A DNA stretch of 64,000 nucleotides from Clostridium sp. CS001 (GTDB lineage: Bacteria; Bacillota; Clostridia; Clostridiales; Clostridiaceae). The notes beneath the pieces are model-generated. The model had not been told where the DNA came from and made no database searches. It saw only the letters and a program-made list of their open reading frames with translations. Positions 8,553-17,045 of the stretch are shown here, piece after piece (within the stretch, counting starts at the first letter, position 1; each line of letters begins with the position of its first letter). Where the stretch lies: assembly GCF_020443565.1 (NCBI RefSeq), contig NZ_JAIZZN010000015.1:1-64000 (forward strand), read 5' to 3'. The translations under genes and the position numbers were made by a program.

Positions 8553-10829
8553 TTAACCCCCATCTTTATCGTCATTTATTATATCATTCAAAACCTGATG
8601 GAGCCGATTTTCTTTTATAAGGCTTTTTAAATTTACAAGCTCTAGGAGTTCCTGCGATGAATTCTGCTTATAAACCCCCGTACGTTTTAAAATTAATAAA
8701 ATTCCACTTTCAGTTTTATAAGTGATTTTCTCATTCAAACTTCCATTGTCATTAAAATTGGAAACTGAAAAGTAATGATAATTAAAATCTACCAGTTTAC
8801 ATGTTCCTCCATCCTCAAAAGTAATCTGCCTGTCTATCTGTATTCTTGGCATCTTTCTCCTGTGTAAAAATGGATGAAACAGGCGATTTCTAATATTTCT
8901 GATCATATCATCATAAGCCGTGATCCACATATCCATTTTCTTGGGTAGGGTATGTGTTCTGTCATATATTATCTGTGTATATTGACGTTTGTTCTCATCA
9001 TCCACCGGTAGAACTTCTGCAGAATAACACCACCCCTTATTCTGATCTTTTACATAAACGATTTTCCCTTCGAGCTTAGCTTTATAGTATGGAGTAGTGA
9101 TAATGAGCTTTATGGGTTCACTATCCGGGATATAAATCGGCTCCCCTGACCAGAAGGATATGCCATTTTCTGAAACATCCACTGTTATTGCTTCGTAGCT
9201 TAAATTCTCATGCTGTATAGTGATATTTTCCTCAGCCTTAATCCGCTCGCTACTTCTATATGCACGTCTTCCCAGCATGAAAAATATAGCATAGAATAAT
9301 GCAACCGTATTATAGCCCACCCAGAATATGATAATGCTGCTGTAAAACAGTGCCCAGCCATACTTACCATTCACATAATGCACCATAGTCACAACTGACA
9401 GTATAAGAAGCACTACATGAGGAATAGCATAAACAATAAACTCTAAACCAATGCCATCAGATTCCTTCTTTTTATTTGTAACCTTAAAATTTCTCTGATG
9501 TATATGAAATGTCTCCAGTAATACCGGCACAATCAAATAAGGCATAAATATGGTATCTATAACCTGGCTCCATCTCTGATTTCTGACATCGCTGGATAAG
9601 TAACGCATGGACATACTATAAAAAAAGTATGCTGGTAGCCAGAATATTACCACATCCCAGAAACTGCTGTTAACGATTTGAAAACCAAACAAAGCAAACA
9701 TAATAGGAGCTAAAATGAATATTAATCTATTGAAAAATGACCACCAATATAAGAAACTATTAAAGTAAGTAATTCTTGCTACCATTGGAAGCTCTGAAGT
9801 AAAAATTGCATTAGTATTCTGCAAACTCTGTATTACACCTCTCGCCCAACGCACCCTCTGCTTAATCATACTTTTTATAGTTGTAGTAGTGAGTCCAGCA
9901 GCCTGAATCTCATCCGTTGCATATGTGATGTATCCAGCCTTTTGTATTCTAATGCTTGTCTCAAAATCTTCCGTAATGGTATTTAACGGAAACCCACCTA
10001 TTTCATCCATGGCCACCCTTGCAATAACGGTGTTGCTGCCAGTATACGCAACTGCATTAGAGGCATTTCTCATAGTATTGATCTCTTTTGAAAAGAAATC
10101 CTGTTCATTTGGAATATTACCCTCTGCATACAAGTTAAACTGAAATAAGTCCGGATTATAGAAGCTCTGAGGGGTCTGGATCAATCCAATTTTTAGTTTC
10201 CCATTAACCTCTTCTTCCTTTCTCAATCTCCACCTGTCATCTTCCTTTATGAACTTTGAAAGGAAAAAATATGGGACCGTCTTCATAAGAAACGTATGCT
10301 GCGGAATCATGTCTGAATCAAATGTAGCAATAAGAGGAGACGAAGTCTTCTTTAATGCATTATTTAAATTTCCTGATTTCGCATCCTTATTTCCTGAAAG
10401 TCCGAAATATCCCACCCCAAATTGCTTGGCTAGAATTGCAACCTCTTCTCTATTTCCATCGTCACAAAGGTATATATGTACTTTGCTTTTATCTGGGTAG
10501 TCCATAAATGTACATGCATTGACAGTTTTATATAGGATGTCCACAGATTCGTTATGGGTTGATATAAAAACATCTACATCAGGATAGTATTCGTCTGGTA
10601 CAATTGGACATTCAAGATGAAACTTATTTATCTGCATTTTTTGGTATAAAAGTTCAAAGGTAGTAAATACCGTTACAGTTTCAGCAACAATCAGTAATAT
10701 GCCAAATATAATATTAAGTGGCCCTTCACTTAAGGGAAGGGTAAATATCATACGCCAGCCCAAATAAATCGTCATCAATATTATAGTAACAATAAAAATC
10801 CTATTTCGCTTTTTCTCTTCATTATTCAT
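8553..10829 (-). CDS. BcsA-like processive GT2 synthase with PilZ c-di-GMP domain
   Basis: Inner-membrane polysaccharide synthase. After two N-terminal membrane segments the GT2 domain shows DVFISTHNES, CDDGNR, FDSDM (UDP-sugar/metal), TITEDFETS (catalytic Asp) and QRVRWARG (acceptor-site QxxRW), then four or more membrane segments. A PilZ domain follows, with RSSER (about 526) and DVSENG (about 553), matching RxxxR and D/NxSxxG, so c-di-GMP activation is expected. A further stretch near residue 655 (RRKMPRIQID...) looks like a degenerate second PilZ barrel. It differs from bcsA loci in lacking BcsB, BcsZ or BcsC, so the polymer may not be cellulose. Operon with its neighbours at gaps of 3 and 12 bases. 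Confidence 0.88.
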   Translation of the reverse strand: MNNEEKKRNRIFIVTIILMTIYLGWRMIFTLPLSEGPLNIIFGILLIVAETVTVFTTFELLYQKMQINKFHLECPIVPDEYYPDVDVFISTHNESVDILYKTVNACTFMDYPDKSKVHIYLCDDGNREEVAILAKQFGVGYFGLSGNKDAKSGNLNNALKKTSSPLIATFDSDMIPQHTFLMKTVPYFFLSKFIKEDDRWRLRKEEEVNGKLKIGLIQTPQSFYNPDLFQFNLYAEGNIPNEQDFFSKEINTMRNASNAVAYTGSNTVIARVAMDEIGGFPLNTITEDFETSIRIQKAGYITYATDEIQAAGLTTTTIKSMIKQRVRWARGVIQSLQNTNAIFTSELPMVARITYFNSFLYWWSFFNRLIFILAPIMFALFGFQIVNSSFWDVVIFWLPAYFFYSMSMRYLSSDVRNQRWSQVIDTIFMPYLIVPVLLETFHIHQRNFKVTNKKKESDGIGLEFIVYAIPHVVLLILSVVTMVHYVNGKYGWALFYSSIIIFWVGYNTVALFYAIFFMLGRRAYRSSERIKAEENITIQHENLSYEAITVDVSENGISFWSGEPIYIPDSEPIKLIITTPYYKAKLEGKIVYVKDQNKGWCYSAEVLPVDDENKRQYTQIIYDRTHTLPKKMDMWITAYDDMIRNIRNRLFHPFLHRRKMPRIQIDRQITFEDGGTCKLVDFNYHYFSVSNFNDNGSLNEKITYKTESGILLILKRTGVYKQNSSQELLELVNLKSLIKENRLHQVLNDIINDDKDGG

Positions 10830-10841
10830 GGAAATAACCCC

Positions 10842-11918
10842 CTAAGCTCGAAATACCCAACGCTGTTGTATGTAGTAACTAAAGATAAATAGACACCCAT
10901 CGCAAATAAGCTTTGTTATTTTTTCATCTAACCCAAATACAGTGTGTATCATATATACGCCAACTGCTGAAAGAAGCATATTTACCGTGCAGAGAATTAA
11001 ATATCGGAGTAATCTATTATTACTTACATTATTATTCTTAAACACAAGGTTTTTATTCAATAAATAATTTACTATAACAGAAATACATCGTGCTACCGCA
11101 GTTGCAAAAATGATCCTAAGAAAGTCCCTTCCATGCATAACTGCCTTTAGTAAATCAAATAATATCCAAGCAATTCCCATATCAATTACTGCACAAATCA
11201 GTGAGGACAAAAAAAATTTAACAAAATCACCCATTATTATGCCTATAATCTTAAGACTATCTCGAACGGCATTAAAATGGGTGCCTCTGTTTTCATTTTC
11301 ATAAATTGTCTGAATTGGAATAGTGCTGATTGGAATATTAGACCTAATACAAGAAATTAGAACCTGGGTCTCATACTCAAAGCGTTCTCCTTTTATGTCC
11401 AACATTAAATCTATAAGATTTGGTCCGAAGGCCCTCAGTCCTGTTTGGGTGTCAGGAATGTATCTCCCATATAGACCCGCAAGCACCGCAGCTGTTATTC
11501 GGTTGCCAATAAGCGACTTCGCAGGAATCCCAGCCTTTTTAAAGTCCCTAACCCCGAGCAAAAGTCCATCCTGCATGCCTCCAGCTTCTATTGCTAATTT
11601 GTATACATCCTCTTCCGAGTGCTGACCGTCTGAATCTGCAGTTACAATACAGGAATAGCCAACTATATTATCCTTAATATACCTGTATCCTGTCTTAAGC
11701 GCAGAGCCCTTTCCAATATTTATATCATGTTTAAGCACGGTACAACCGCACTCCTCTAATGCTTTAAAAGTATCTTGATATTCTTCTCCAGAGCCATCAT
11801 CTACGATTATAATGCGAGATAATCCATATTGATTCAATCGTTTTATATATCCCAAAATTCTTGCATCTGGCTCAAGAGATGGAATAAGAATGATTGCTCT
11901 TTCTATTGTTTGATCCAT
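10842..11918 (-). CDS. GT2 glycosyltransferase fused to GtrA-like membrane domain
   Basis: First gene of the polysaccharide operon. Residues 1-215 are a DPM1/GtrB-like GT2 domain (IIVDDGSGEE, CIVTADSDGQH), which moves a nucleotide sugar onto polyprenyl phosphate on the inner face of the membrane. Residues 230-358 are a four-helix GtrA-like domain, usually a separate flippase-like protein for the lipid-linked sugar. The fusion would make and perhaps translocate the donor that the last membrane protein of the operon uses. GGGG at 11924-11927 precedes the ATG. An extended -10 lies about 75 bases upstream. Confidence 0.85.
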   Translation of the reverse strand: MDQTIERAIILIPSLEPDARILGYIKRLNQYGLSRIIIVDDGSGEEYQDTFKALEECGCTVLKHDINIGKGSALKTGYRYIKDNIVGYSCIVTADSDGQHSEEDVYKLAIEAGGMQDGLLLGVRDFKKAGIPAKSLIGNRITAAVLAGLYGRYIPDTQTGLRAFGPNLIDLMLDIKGERFEYETQVLISCIRSNIPISTIPIQTIYENENRGTHFNAVRDSLKIIGIIMGDFVKFFLSSLICAVIDMGIAWILFDLLKAVMHGRDFLRIIFATAVARCISVIVNYLLNKNLVFKNNNVSNNRLLRYLILCTVNMLLSAVGVYMIHTVFGLDEKITKLICDGCLFIFSYYIQQRWVFRA

Positions 11919-11991
11919 TTCGACCCCCTTGTTTACTTAAATAAAATTAAATATTTCTTTTTCATCCTGTAACACCAACTTTTTAATTCTT

Positions 11992-12000
11992 ATTATATCA
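11992..12000 (-). promoter_or_regulatory. Extended -10 promoter of the polysaccharide operon
   Basis: On the minus strand TGATATAAT forms a perfect TGnTATAAT extended -10, placed 74 bases before the first glycosyltransferase start. No good -35 at 16-18 bases was seen, which is normal for extended -10 promoters. No c-di-GMP riboswitch was recognisable in the short leader. Confidence 0.5.
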
Positions 12001-12108
12001 GAATTATCAACAACAAGTATATAATTTTAGTTACTCTAATCAATCGAGAAAAAGCAATACTCATAATACATGGGTATCACAAACTCTATTATAACTGTAA
12101 TAAATTCC

Positions 12109-12147
12109 AAGAAGGAGAATCCTCATTTTAAGAGGATTCTCCTTCTT
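12109..12147. terminator. Strong hairpin, probable terminator of map gene
   Basis: A perfect 16-bp stem (AAGAAGGAGAATCCTC with its complement) closes a 7-base loop. It lies about 57 bases past the stop of the minus-strand methionine aminopeptidase and upstream of the polysaccharide operon promoter, so it insulates the two. The T-run on either side is weak. Confidence 0.65.
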
Positions 12148-12203
12148 AATTATTTTGCTAAGCTACATAACATATTGTCATCTTTAACCATATTATATGT
12201 ACT

Positions 12204-13073
12204 TTATCTTGAAATTATTTCTACGCCATCTTCTGTTACAAGAACTGTATACTCCCATTGTGCTGAAAGAGATCCATCATTTGTAATGGCGGTCCATCCA
12301 TCATCTTCATCTATAAACACTTCATAACTTCCCGCATTTATCATGGGTTCTATTGTAAATACCATTCCTGGAACTAAAATCATATCCGTTCCCCTTCTTC
12401 CAAAATGGTAGACAAACGGTTCTTCATGAATATCTAATCCAACTCCATGTCCTCCAAAATCCCTAACTACTGAATAACCTTTACTTTCTGCATATTCCTG
12501 AATGTCAGCCCCAACATCACCTAAGAATCCCCAGGGCTTAACTGCCTGCAATCCTATTTCTAAACATTCCTTAGCCACCTTAACTAACTCTTGAGCCTCG
12601 TCACTTACCTCTCCAATCATAAACATTCTTGAAGCATCTGAATAATAACCGTTAAGTATAGTTGTTGCATCTACATTTATAATATCTCCTGATTTAAGTA
12701 CTACATCTTTACTCGGTATTCCATGACATACCTGACTATTTATTGATGTACAAATACTTTTAGGGAATCCATCATAATTGAGAGTTGCTGGTATTCCTCC
12801 ATTAGATACTGTATAGTTATATGCTAAATTATCTATTTCTTGAGTTGTCATGCCTTCTTTAATATTCTCACTAATCAAATCTAAAAGACCATTATTAATG
12901 TTAGCACTTTCTCTTATTCCTTGAATCTGTTTTTTAGTCTTTATAAGCTCTTTTGTTGGTACTATGTATCCTTTTCTTTTTAAACTTATTAACTTCTCAT
13001 CAAATTCTAAATGACATGCCTTATATTTCAAACCGCTTCCACATAAGCAAAGATGATTTCTATTTAACATCAT
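12204..13073 (-). CDS. map: Methionine aminopeptidase type I with N-terminal SEC-C zinc motif
   Basis: Removes the initiator methionine from nascent proteins; cytoplasmic, two-metal M24 enzyme. Residues 1-25 carry the SEC-C motif CLCGSGLKYKACH, a small zinc fold also found in SecA. The catalytic M24 domain shows NVDATTILNGYYSDASRMF (metal Asp pair), GGHGVGLDIHEEPFV (His), FTIEPMI (Glu) and WEYTVLV (Glu). A paralogue of similar layout lies at 54571-55434, so the cell has at least two. Here the preceding gene is an XRE regulator 21 bases upstream, and the two may be co-transcribed. AGAAGAGAT supports the start. Confidence 0.95.
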   Translation of the reverse strand: MMLNRNHLCLCGSGLKYKACHLEFDEKLISLKRKGYIVPTKELIKTKKQIQGIRESANINNGLLDLISENIKEGMTTQEIDNLAYNYTVSNGGIPATLNYDGFPKSICTSINSQVCHGIPSKDVVLKSGDIINVDATTILNGYYSDASRMFMIGEVSDEAQELVKVAKECLEIGLQAVKPWGFLGDVGADIQEYAESKGYSVVRDFGGHGVGLDIHEEPFVYHFGRRGTDMILVPGMVFTIEPMINAGSYEVFIDEDDGWTAITNDGSLSAQWEYTVLVTEDGVEIISR

Positions 13074-13094
13074 AATCTCTTCTCCATTTATCTA

Positions 13095-13775
13095 TTATTT
13101 AATTACTCCACCATGAAAAAAACATTCATAAACTTTATTATTATTAAAATAAATTTCCTCATAACCTTGAAACCACTCAAATTCCCCATTTACAATGCAA
13201 TGATATTTATATTGTCCCTTTTCATATATAATTGGTCCACGATAAGGATTATCTTTAGAAACTAAACTTAATACTTCCTTTAAAAATTTTCCTGAAAATG
13301 CCTCATCTAAAATTCTTCCTACATAATTCATTGACCACAATGGAATATCATCTTTCCATAAACCTTCTTCTCCAGCAAATCGTTCCCCCCCTAAATATGT
13401 ATCAATATATTTAAGGTCACCTTCTACATACTCAAAATCATGAGAATTAGGCCTTGATGCTTTAATTTCGTCACCATTTCCTGCATATGTAGATTTTTTT
13501 GCCTTACATAAAAAATCTATTATATCTCCATTTAAATCAATAACTTTATTGGATACTATATATAAATGACAATTCTCTTCATAATCATTAACTAATTTAT
13601 CAATACTCACATTAAAAAAATCACTTAATGAAATTAGCCTAAAAATGTCTGGATATGAATGTCCAACTTCCCACTTGGCAACTGCTTGCCTTGAAATACC
13701 CATAATTTCAGCTAATTTCTCTTGTGATAATCCCCTTGCTTTTCTCAATGTTTGCAATTGTTCTTGAAAACTCAT
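13095..13775 (-). CDS. XRE-family regulator with C-terminal DUF5680-like domain
   Basis: Residues 5-60 are a Cro/CI helix-turn-helix (LRKARGLSQEKLAEIMGISR, QAVAKWEVGHSYPDIFRLI). Residues 85-226 form an alpha/beta domain rich in Gly and Trp (GNGDEIKASRPNSHDFEY, YLGGERFAGEEG, YRGPIIYEKGQYKYHC), which I associate with DUF5680, of unknown ligand. GAGGTGAG precedes the start. An AGTATAC/GTATACT inverted repeat 20-45 bases upstream is a plausible self-operator. Probably co-transcribed with map. Confidence 0.8.
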   Translation of the reverse strand: MSFQEQLQTLRKARGLSQEKLAEIMGISRQAVAKWEVGHSYPDIFRLISLSDFFNVSIDKLVNDYEENCHLYIVSNKVIDLNGDIIDFLCKAKKSTYAGNGDEIKASRPNSHDFEYVEGDLKYIDTYLGGERFAGEEGLWKDDIPLWSMNYVGRILDEAFSGKFLKEVLSLVSKDNPYRGPIIYEKGQYKYHCIVNGEFEWFQGYEEIYFNNNKVYECFFHGGVIK

Positions 13776-13795
13776 TCTTACTCACCTCTAAAATC

Positions 13796-13820
13796 AGTAT
13801 ACTACCATTTCATGTATACT
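13796..13820. promoter_or_regulatory. Inverted repeat upstream of XRE gene, likely operator
   Basis: AGTATAC and GTATACT arms, perfectly complementary, are separated by 11 bases (centre to centre 18 bases). They lie 21-45 bases before the ATG of the XRE regulator, fitting two half-sites on one face of the helix for a dimeric HTH protein. The control by this regulator is an inference. Confidence 0.5.
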
Positions 13821-13910
13821 TCTAGCAACTAAATATAGCAAAGTTGACAACTATAAGTAGCTTTTATAATGTGGATTCCTTATTGTTATAATCTTTAGTA
13901 AGAAACAAAA

Positions 13911-13946
13911 CTTCTTATCTATTTTTTATTAAATATAGATAAGAAG
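13911..13946. terminator. Unexplained hairpin in a divergent intergenic region
   Basis: A 12-bp perfect stem (CTTCTTATCTAT and its complement) with a 12-base AT loop sits between two divergent genes, where no gene end needs a terminator. The 304-base gap (13776-14079) otherwise holds the XRE operator and the M28 promoter. It may terminate antisense or upstream transcription, or be left from a lost gene. Confidence 0.4.
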
Positions 13947-14014
13947 ACTTATTTACATTTGATAATTTAGTAAATACATCATTATAGACTCGTCAATCCT
14001 TTAGTATTCCCATT

Positions 14015-14042
14015 TTGAATTTTCTCCTAAGTTTGGTATACT
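14015..14042 (+). promoter_or_regulatory. SigA-type promoter of M28 peptidase gene
   Basis: TTGAAT (14015-14020) and TATACT (14037-14042) are separated by 16 bases, about 38 bases before the ATG. Confidence 0.5.
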
Positions 14043-14079
14043 ATATATATATAATTACATACACGAAGGGGGCAACGTT

Positions 14080-15357
14080 ATGTCAATCAATAGTCAAAGA
14101 GAATTCGAACTTTTAAAGAAAATTGGTTTCGTAAGAACCAGTGGTTCAAAAGAGGAATTAAAAGCTGCAAACATTCTACTTGAGGAAATATCTTCAATAG
14201 GATGCAGGGGACAGTTAGAAGATTTTAAAGTTCCTACTTCTAATATTAAGAAAGCAATACTTAAGGTAATTGAGCCTTATGAAAAAGAATATGACATTAC
14301 ACCTTATAACTGCTCAATTAGCACACCTATAGGTGGAATAACTACGGATTTTGTATATATAGAAGATGGTCTTGATGCTAACTTAATAGACCTTAAAGGA
14401 AAATTTGTACTTATAAATATGGGTCCTGATCCTAAACTTTATAAAAAACTTATAAAAGCAGGTATCGCTGGTTATATAACAATGTGTGGTAATGCAATGG
14501 ATGAAGAATCTAAAACTGATATATCTGTAAATAAAATGCGTGAAAAAAATACTAAGCACGGAATAGTACCAGCTATAACTATTCGTATGAAAGACGGTTT
14601 CCATATGCTTCAAAACAAAGCTTCCAAGGTAACTGTAGAACTAATTACTGAAGATATAGAACTTCCTTCACAAAATGTTGTTGTAACTCTAGAAGGAACA
14701 AAATACCCTGATGAGATAATATCTTTCGGCGCTCATTATGACAGTACTCCTTTTAGTACAGGTGTATATGACAATGGTGCTGGTTCAGTTATTATAATGG
14801 AACTTCTTAGACATTTTAAAGAAAATCCGCCAATTAGAACTTTAAAATTTGTATGGTATGGTTCTGAAGAGGTTGGACTTTTAGGTAGTAAAGCTTACTT
14901 AAAAGATCATGAAGAAGAACTAGAAAAACATCTTCTAATGATTAACGTAGACGTTGCAGGATCTATTCTTGGAAGAGAAATGGCCCTTGTTACTGCAGAG
15001 CAAAGCTTGATTGATTATATTGATCATATGGCTAAAATTAATGGCTTCCCGCTTAAGGTAGAACAAAGCGTATATTCAAGTGATTCCACAGCCTTTGCAG
15101 ATGCAGGGATTCCAGCTCTTACCTTCTGCCGTTTTGCGCCTAATGGTGGAGCATTCATTCACAGTCGTAACGATGTTATGGAGTTTTTAAGTGCTGAGGC
15201 CTTAGAAAAAACTTCCATTATAACAAAGGAATTCAGTAAGTCCATTGTAAACTCAGTAGTATTTCCAATCGAAAGAAAGATTCCAGATAACATGAAAAAA
15301 GAATTAGATAAATACTTTGGTAAAGAACCTGAGAAAGATGCTGCGGTTAAATCATAA
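14080..15357 (+). CDS. M28-family zinc aminopeptidase/carboxypeptidase
   Basis: Two-zinc exopeptidase of the M28 family. A PA-type insert domain occupies roughly residues 60-200 (GKFVLINMGP region). The catalytic domain shows the ordered metal ligands: GAHYDSTPFS (His), YDNGAGSV (bridging Asp), YGSEEVGLLGS (catalytic Glu pair), INVDVAGS (Asp) and AFIHSRNDVME (final His). No signal peptide or membrane segment is seen, so it probably acts in the cytoplasm on peptides. AAGGGGG at 14065-14071 and a SigA-like promoter lie upstream. It stands as a single-gene unit, convergent with the next gene. Exact substrate unknown. Confidence 0.88.
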   Translation: MSINSQREFELLKKIGFVRTSGSKEELKAANILLEEISSIGCRGQLEDFKVPTSNIKKAILKVIEPYEKEYDITPYNCSISTPIGGITTDFVYIEDGLDANLIDLKGKFVLINMGPDPKLYKKLIKAGIAGYITMCGNAMDEESKTDISVNKMREKNTKHGIVPAITIRMKDGFHMLQNKASKVTVELITEDIELPSQNVVVTLEGTKYPDEIISFGAHYDSTPFSTGVYDNGAGSVIIMELLRHFKENPPIRTLKFVWYGSEEVGLLGSKAYLKDHEEELEKHLLMINVDVAGSILGREMALVTAEQSLIDYIDHMAKINGFPLKVEQSVYSSDSTAFADAGIPALTFCRFAPNGGAFIHSRNDVMEFLSAEALEKTSIITKEFSKSIVNSVVFPIERKIPDNMKKELDKYFGKEPEKDAAVKS

Positions 15358-15377
15358 GCTCATCTAAAAACTGAAAC

Positions 15378-15743
15378 TTAACCCTTTTTACTAATTTCAT
15401 CTATTATTATAGATTTTGAAATACACATGGCTTTTATTATGTTATTAAGATTAGTGTAATGAGCAGTACCCTCCGCAAATTTCAGCTGTGCTTTGCTACA
15501 TTTGCTTATAATTGAAGATACGGGGGGTAGTGCTTTTATTAATTCTTCTTTTGTATAAGTGTCCGTTACAACTTCATCTGTTATTAACGCTCTTGAAATA
15601 TACAACGCTTTTAACCTATTCTTCAGAAGTGTGTGTTGTGAGGTACCCTCCGCAAATTTAGGTTGCATTTTTTCACAATTGCTAATAGTTGAAGATATAA
15701 CTTGTAGCGCCTCTACTAATTCTTCTCTTGCGTATTCTTTCAT
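15378..15743 (-). CDS. Small protein of two tandem 57-residue repeats, function unknown
   Basis: I do not recognise a named family. The 121 residues are two copies of one unit. The first (about 4-60) runs YAREELVEALQVISSTISNC ... KFAEGTSQHTLLKNRLKALYIS ... ITDE. The second (about 63-119) runs YTKEELIKALPPVSSIISKC ... KFAEGTAHYTNLNNIIKAMCIS ... IIDE. Each unit looks like two or three helices around a conserved Cys and a KFAEGT turn. It is soluble, with no signal sequence. GGGG precedes the ATG. Neighbours are an M28 peptidase (convergent) and a fic gene 80 bases upstream. Confidence 0.75.
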   Translation of the reverse strand: MKEYAREELVEALQVISSTISNCEKMQPKFAEGTSQHTLLKNRLKALYISRALITDEVVTDTYTKEELIKALPPVSSIISKCSKAQLKFAEGTAHYTNLNNIIKAMCISKSIIIDEISKKG

Positions 15744-15823
15744 GGAATTTTACCCCCTCAAAATCTTAGGTCTTTATATTCTATTACGATGGTTAACTTA
15801 ATTATAGTAAACTTCATCTTCCA

Positions 15824-16867
15824 CTATAGTTTTTTCCACTTAGAATTTCTTCCTTTACCTACAGCTTCTATTTTTCCTTCAATCTTAAGCTTTTGAAACA
15901 CTCTATTTATAGTGGCTTCTCCTACATCTGGACATATAGTTCTTATTTCACCTTTAGTAAAATACCCTAGCTTACCTTCTATGGACATTTCTATTCTTTC
16001 ACTCTTGCTACCTTTCGTATCTGTAATACAACCTACCCTATCCTCTAATTCCTTATATGATTTTATGATAACTCCAAGAAAATATTCAAGCCATATATAT
16101 AAATTATTTTTCCCATCATGCCATAACATGGATGATTTATTAAGTGCTTCATAGTAGGTTTCTTTGCTATCTTCAATAATCTTTTCTAGACTAATAAATC
16201 TTCCAACCTCAAAACCACTTTGATACAAAAGTAAAAGCGTTAGTAATCTAGACATTCTTCCATTTCCATCATTAAACGGATGGATACAAAGAAAATCTAA
16301 TATAAATGCGGCTATTAAAACCAATGGCTCTATCTCTTCTTTTGCAATCTCCTTTCTATATTCTACGCAAAGACTTTCCATATAACTTGGTGTGCTAAAT
16401 GCATCAACAGGCTTAAATCTGATATAACTAGCTCCACTTGGCAATATTTCTTCAATGACATTATCAGTATTTTTATAGTTTCCACCCTTAGCTGATGAAA
16501 ATTTGTATAAATCTCTATGTAATTGTAATAATACAGATGATTTTATAGGTATAGCATCAAACGCACTATGAATAGTATTTAGTACATCCCTATACCCAGC
16601 TATCTCACTTTCACTTCTATCTCTTGGCTCTATTTTGTTATCCATTATTTCACGCAATCTTTTATTCGAAGTATAAATACCTTCTATTCTATTAGATGAT
16701 TCTGCACTTTGTACAATTGCTACATCTTTAAGTGTATTTAATATTTGAGGCGATTGCTTTTTATACAAATCTTGCTTTCCCTTATATTCATTTATAGTAG
16801 TTAACATTCTCACTATGCTCATTGGCAATGCTAAGCTATTCAATTTATTATTTTCAAAAGAAATCAT
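15824..16867 (-). CDS. fic: Fic-domain protein with N-terminal self-inhibitory helix
   Basis: Fic enzymes transfer AMP (or another nucleotide part) from a nucleotide onto a protein hydroxyl. The core HPFNDGNGRMSRLL (HxFxxGNGR, about residue 195-205) is intact. An N-terminal SNRIEG fits the inhibitory [S/T]xxxE[G/N] motif of class II Fic proteins, which are kept in check in cis and need no separate antitoxin. The C-terminal 55 residues form a winged helix (YFTKGEIRTICPDVGEATIN). I place the start at 16867 because GAGGGAG lies just before it; an in-frame ATG further out has no ribosome site. No antitoxin gene adjoins. Confidence 0.9.
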   Translation of the reverse strand: MISFENNKLNSLALPMSIVRMLTTINEYKGKQDLYKKQSPQILNTLKDVAIVQSAESSNRIEGIYTSNKRLREIMDNKIEPRDRSESEIAGYRDVLNTIHSAFDAIPIKSSVLLQLHRDLYKFSSAKGGNYKNTDNVIEEILPSGASYIRFKPVDAFSTPSYMESLCVEYRKEIAKEEIEPLVLIAAFILDFLCIHPFNDGNGRMSRLLTLLLLYQSGFEVGRFISLEKIIEDSKETYYEALNKSSMLWHDGKNNLYIWLEYFLGVIIKSYKELEDRVGCITDTKGSKSERIEMSIEGKLGYFTKGEIRTICPDVGEATINRVFQKLKIEGKIEAVGKGRNSKWKKL

Positions 16868-16979
16868 TGTAAATTCTCCCTCGTACATATTATATTTTAT
16901 TATTATCATTTTATCATAAATATAATCATTATGGTTAAAATGATCATATTTATCATTAAAACAATACATTAAAATTTAA

Positions 16980-17017
16980 ACAAACCTTATCATTTAATAT
17001 CAAATGATAAGGTTTGT
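16980..17017 (-). terminator. Rho-independent terminator of long ubiD gene
   Basis: A stem of about 16 bp (AACAAACCTTATCATTT with its complement) closes a short loop and is followed on the minus strand by TTTAAATTTT. It lies 29 bases after the ubiD stop. Confidence 0.8.
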
Positions 17018-17045
17018 TTAGATATTGTACAAATAACATAGGCTT

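Noticed and set aside
11919-12203. c-di-GMP riboswitch upstream of the polysaccharide operon
   Set aside because: The leader after the extended -10 is only about 70 bases, and no conserved c-di-GMP-I or -II motif could be found.
15824-16969. Fic protein as half of a toxin-antitoxin pair
   Set aside because: The inhibitory motif is inside the same protein, and the neighbouring 121-residue protein shows no antitoxin feature.
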